Assembly: GCF_018320785.1 (NCBI RefSeq)
Contig: NC_054867.1
Location: 29,887,855-29,951,854, forward strand
Source: Cheilinus undulatus
Taxonomy: Eukaryota; Chordata; Actinopteri; Labriformes; Labridae
Direction: 5' to 3'
DNA length: 64,000 nucleotides
A program made the position numbers and the translations under genes. Positions 62,080 through 64,000 of this stretch are shown in pieces (the first letter of the stretch is position 1; the number at the start of each line of letters is the position of its first letter). The notes beneath the pieces are model-generated. The model ran no database searches, was not told the origin of the DNA, and saw nothing but the letters and a program-made list of their open reading frames with translations.

Positions 62080-63105
62080 TTGGTTTAATGATATGGTTTA
62101 AACAGTTTCTGTGTAGCTCTCACTGTATCCTTCTGGTCATGGTCTTGCTGGAAAATAAATCTAATCCCAAACTGTATCTCGCTTGCACACTGAATAGGCT
62201 TGCCCTCCAGGATTTTCCTATATTTTGCCTTATTTATTTTCCCCTCTACCTTTACAAGCCTTCTAGGGCTGACCACTGAGAAGCATCCCCACAGCATGAT
62301 GCTGTCCCCACCATGCTTCTCAGTGGGGCTGATGTGTCTGTGGTGATGTGACTTCCACTTGACCATGGAGCCTCCCACATGTCTTTTGACAATCGAGACG
62401 AGTTTTCTTCAACAGTGGCTGTTTTCTTTCCCACTCTCCCATTAAATCTCTGACTGGTGAAGAACACGGACAACAGCTGAATGCAGAGTCTCTCCCACCT
62501 CAGCTGCTGAAACTCTATCAAAGTAGTCACAGGTGTCTTTGTGGTCTCTTTCACTAGTCTCTTTCTTGCTCTGTCCCTCAGTTTGCGAGGACGGCCTGAT
62601 CAAGGCAGATTAACACATATATCATATTAACTGAACTCTGGGGGATGTTCAGTGCCTTTGATTTTTTGTATCCATCCCCTGACTTATACTTTTTAGCACC
62701 ATTTTCTTTTGTAGTGTTGTTTGTCTTCATGGTGTAATGGTGCCAGGAATACTAATTAACCAGTGGCTTGACCTTCCAGAAACAGGTGTCTCTATACTAA
62801 AATCCCTTAAGACACATTCACTGCACTCAGCTGATCGCCATTTTATGGACTATGAGACTGCTAGCACCAATTGTCTGGGACCTCTATTGAATTAGGTCAG
62901 TCACTTTAAAGGGGGCGAATGTTTCTGCAGTCCCTTATTCTACATTACATATATCTGTTTGTTTGACTTTACTTTGTAGGAATCTGTTTTCACTTTGACA
63001 TTAAAATGGTTTTATTTTGTCAAAAAAAGCCAAATTATATTGACAGTGATTAACTTATAAAATCAATAAAAGGGTAAAACATCCAAGGGAGTGCATTTTA
63101 TAATT
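62080..63105 (-). mobile_element. Truncated, decayed Tc1/mariner copy
   Basis: The minus strand encodes fragments related to the Tc1 at 4998-6678: [32 protein letters not shown] and FQQDHDQKDTVRA, where the usual DNDPKHT has become DHDQKDT. The right side keeps an inverted-repeat piece (AAAGGGTAAAACATCCAAGG, about 63,070-63,089), but the tip has decayed and the whole left third of the element, with its terminal repeat, is missing. It is older than, or has been under less constraint than, the pbrm1-intron copy. Confidence 0.8.
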
Positions 63106-64000
63106 TTTATAATTATTTCTATTTTTCCAGTACTCAGTGAGCATTGGTTTCTGTGCTTTGTGTAACTTATTAACCTATAAATGCTCTTAACCTTAAACAC
63201 ATGCTAATCTTAGGAGCAGTAAAGTGCTACATAGCTCTTGATTGAAAATGTTCTTTATTATGATTCATAAAGGATCTTCTGGGCTAAAAATAAGTCAAAT
63301 TATTACATCACAAAGGAGTTCATTTGGTTAATGTTTGTCAGATTCCTCCTAAATTGAGCCACAGATAAAACATCTACTGTCATGTGATGAACTTCAACAT
63401 AATAATATTGTCCAAACTTTTTATCGATCATAATAGATCTGTTCTAAAACATTATCAGTGTTGCATAACTAAGGCTGAATGAAAAGGTAGTGCTACAAAG
63501 ATATGACCCTCCCTGTCCAATAAGTGCTGCTTTAAATAATTTCCTCCTCTGTAGATCTATTTTTAGTTCACAGTGATCTCTATTCGATGTTTGTCTGTAA
63601 TTATGGATGGAAAAATGACTAAATGCTGATAAGGCAGGTATGTTCTCATTACAGCGACTTCCCCCATATCTGGTAACCTTTGCCCAGTCAGTATGCCACA
63701 CTAAAGATCTCACACCCTCAACAGGATCGCTCAATATCCTCCTGATGGCTATGCTCCTGAGAGTGGACTTTGTCCTTCTGTTTTATGAGGAAGTCTTGGG
63801 TGTAGTGTCGCTCACTGAGGCACAGGACACAAATATGAGTGGCGTTTAAGTTAGACGATTTAACTGAAAAGGTAAGCACCTCTGGCTATAATTTTGAATA
63901 TTCACAGTGATTATTTATGTATGTGTTGGTTATTTTTGTAAGGACTTGACAGTTCAGACCCAAGCCGATCAGGATAGTCATTCCAGTGTACTTCCAGGGA

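Larger units (their letters stand above)
60840..64000. other. Region downstream of irf6, repeats only
   Basis: No supported gene lies here. 61,160-61,590 is a decayed member of the hAT-like group seen in guca1a intron 1. About 61,600-62,040 is unclassified, with TTCCCAAACTTTTCCACCA at its left resembling a DNA-transposon end. 62,080-63,105 is a Tc1 relic. 63.1-64.0 kb shows short open frames without a recognisable product. Confidence 0.5.

Noticed and set aside
63640-63849. Plus-strand open frame of 69 codons near the right edge, after an AG
   Set aside because: The sequence is not a recognisable domain and has no partner exon. It could be a piece of a repeat or of a gene beyond the edge, so I do not call it.
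1-64000. CRISPR arrays, operons, Shine-Dalgarno sites, LTR or virus-derived elements
   Set aside because: None was seen: there are no regularly spaced repeats, no clustered co-directional intronless genes, and no paired long terminal repeats with reverse transcriptase, capsid or envelope-like frames.

Overview
The window is teleost fish nuclear DNA, probably from a percomorph-type fish. It is AT-rich, its genes are split by GT-AG introns, and its repeats are those typical of teleosts: Tc1/mariner and hAT DNA transposons, a tRNA-derived SINE, L2-type LINE ends and foldback MITEs. Nothing in it looks prokaryotic or viral.

Five protein-coding genes can be rebuilt exon by exon. From left to right they are: the 5' part of polybromo-1 (pbrm1, minus strand; the gene runs off the left edge); WDR77/MEP50 (wdr77, plus); a homologue of the proline-rich protein C6orf132 (minus); a retinal guanylate cyclase activating protein of the GCAP1 type (guca1a-like, plus); and interferon regulatory factor 6 (irf6, plus). 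In every gene the exon phases agree across all junctions, so the proteins read through without breaks: 611 residues of polybromo within the window, then 336, 774, 189 and 510 complete residues.

Layout: 1-8365 is pbrm1 coding exons, with a 1.7-kb Tc1 copy in one intron. 8.4-12.4 kb holds the divergent 5' regions of pbrm1 and wdr77. 12.7-17.2 kb is wdr77, with a shortened Tc1-like foldback in intron 4. 17.5-20.4 kb is the tail-to-tail spacer. 20.4-31.3 kb is C6orf132, whose introns carry a long-arm MITE. 31.3-43.1 kb is a repeat-rich gene desert. 43.1-46.7 kb is guca1a. 46.7-50.5 kb is a spacer with a textbook SINE insertion. 50.5-60.8 kb is irf6, with an hAT remnant in intron 7. 60.8-64 kb is repeats, including a second, more decayed Tc1.

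The genes do not form a pathway. PBRM1 is a PBAF chromatin-remodelling subunit, WDR77 is the PRMT5 methylosome partner, C6orf132 has no established role, GCAPs regulate photoreceptor cGMP synthesis, and IRF6 controls epithelial differentiation. The C6orf132-GUCA1A pair recalls human 6p21.1; the human counterparts of the other genes lie on chromosomes 1 and 3. I found no undescribed biological system. The most distinctive coding feature is a four-copy, nine-residue repeat in the IRF6 linker. The most distinctive non-coding structures are a MITE with long near-identical inverted arms, a foldback Tc1 relic and a LINE insertion nested in an older repeat.
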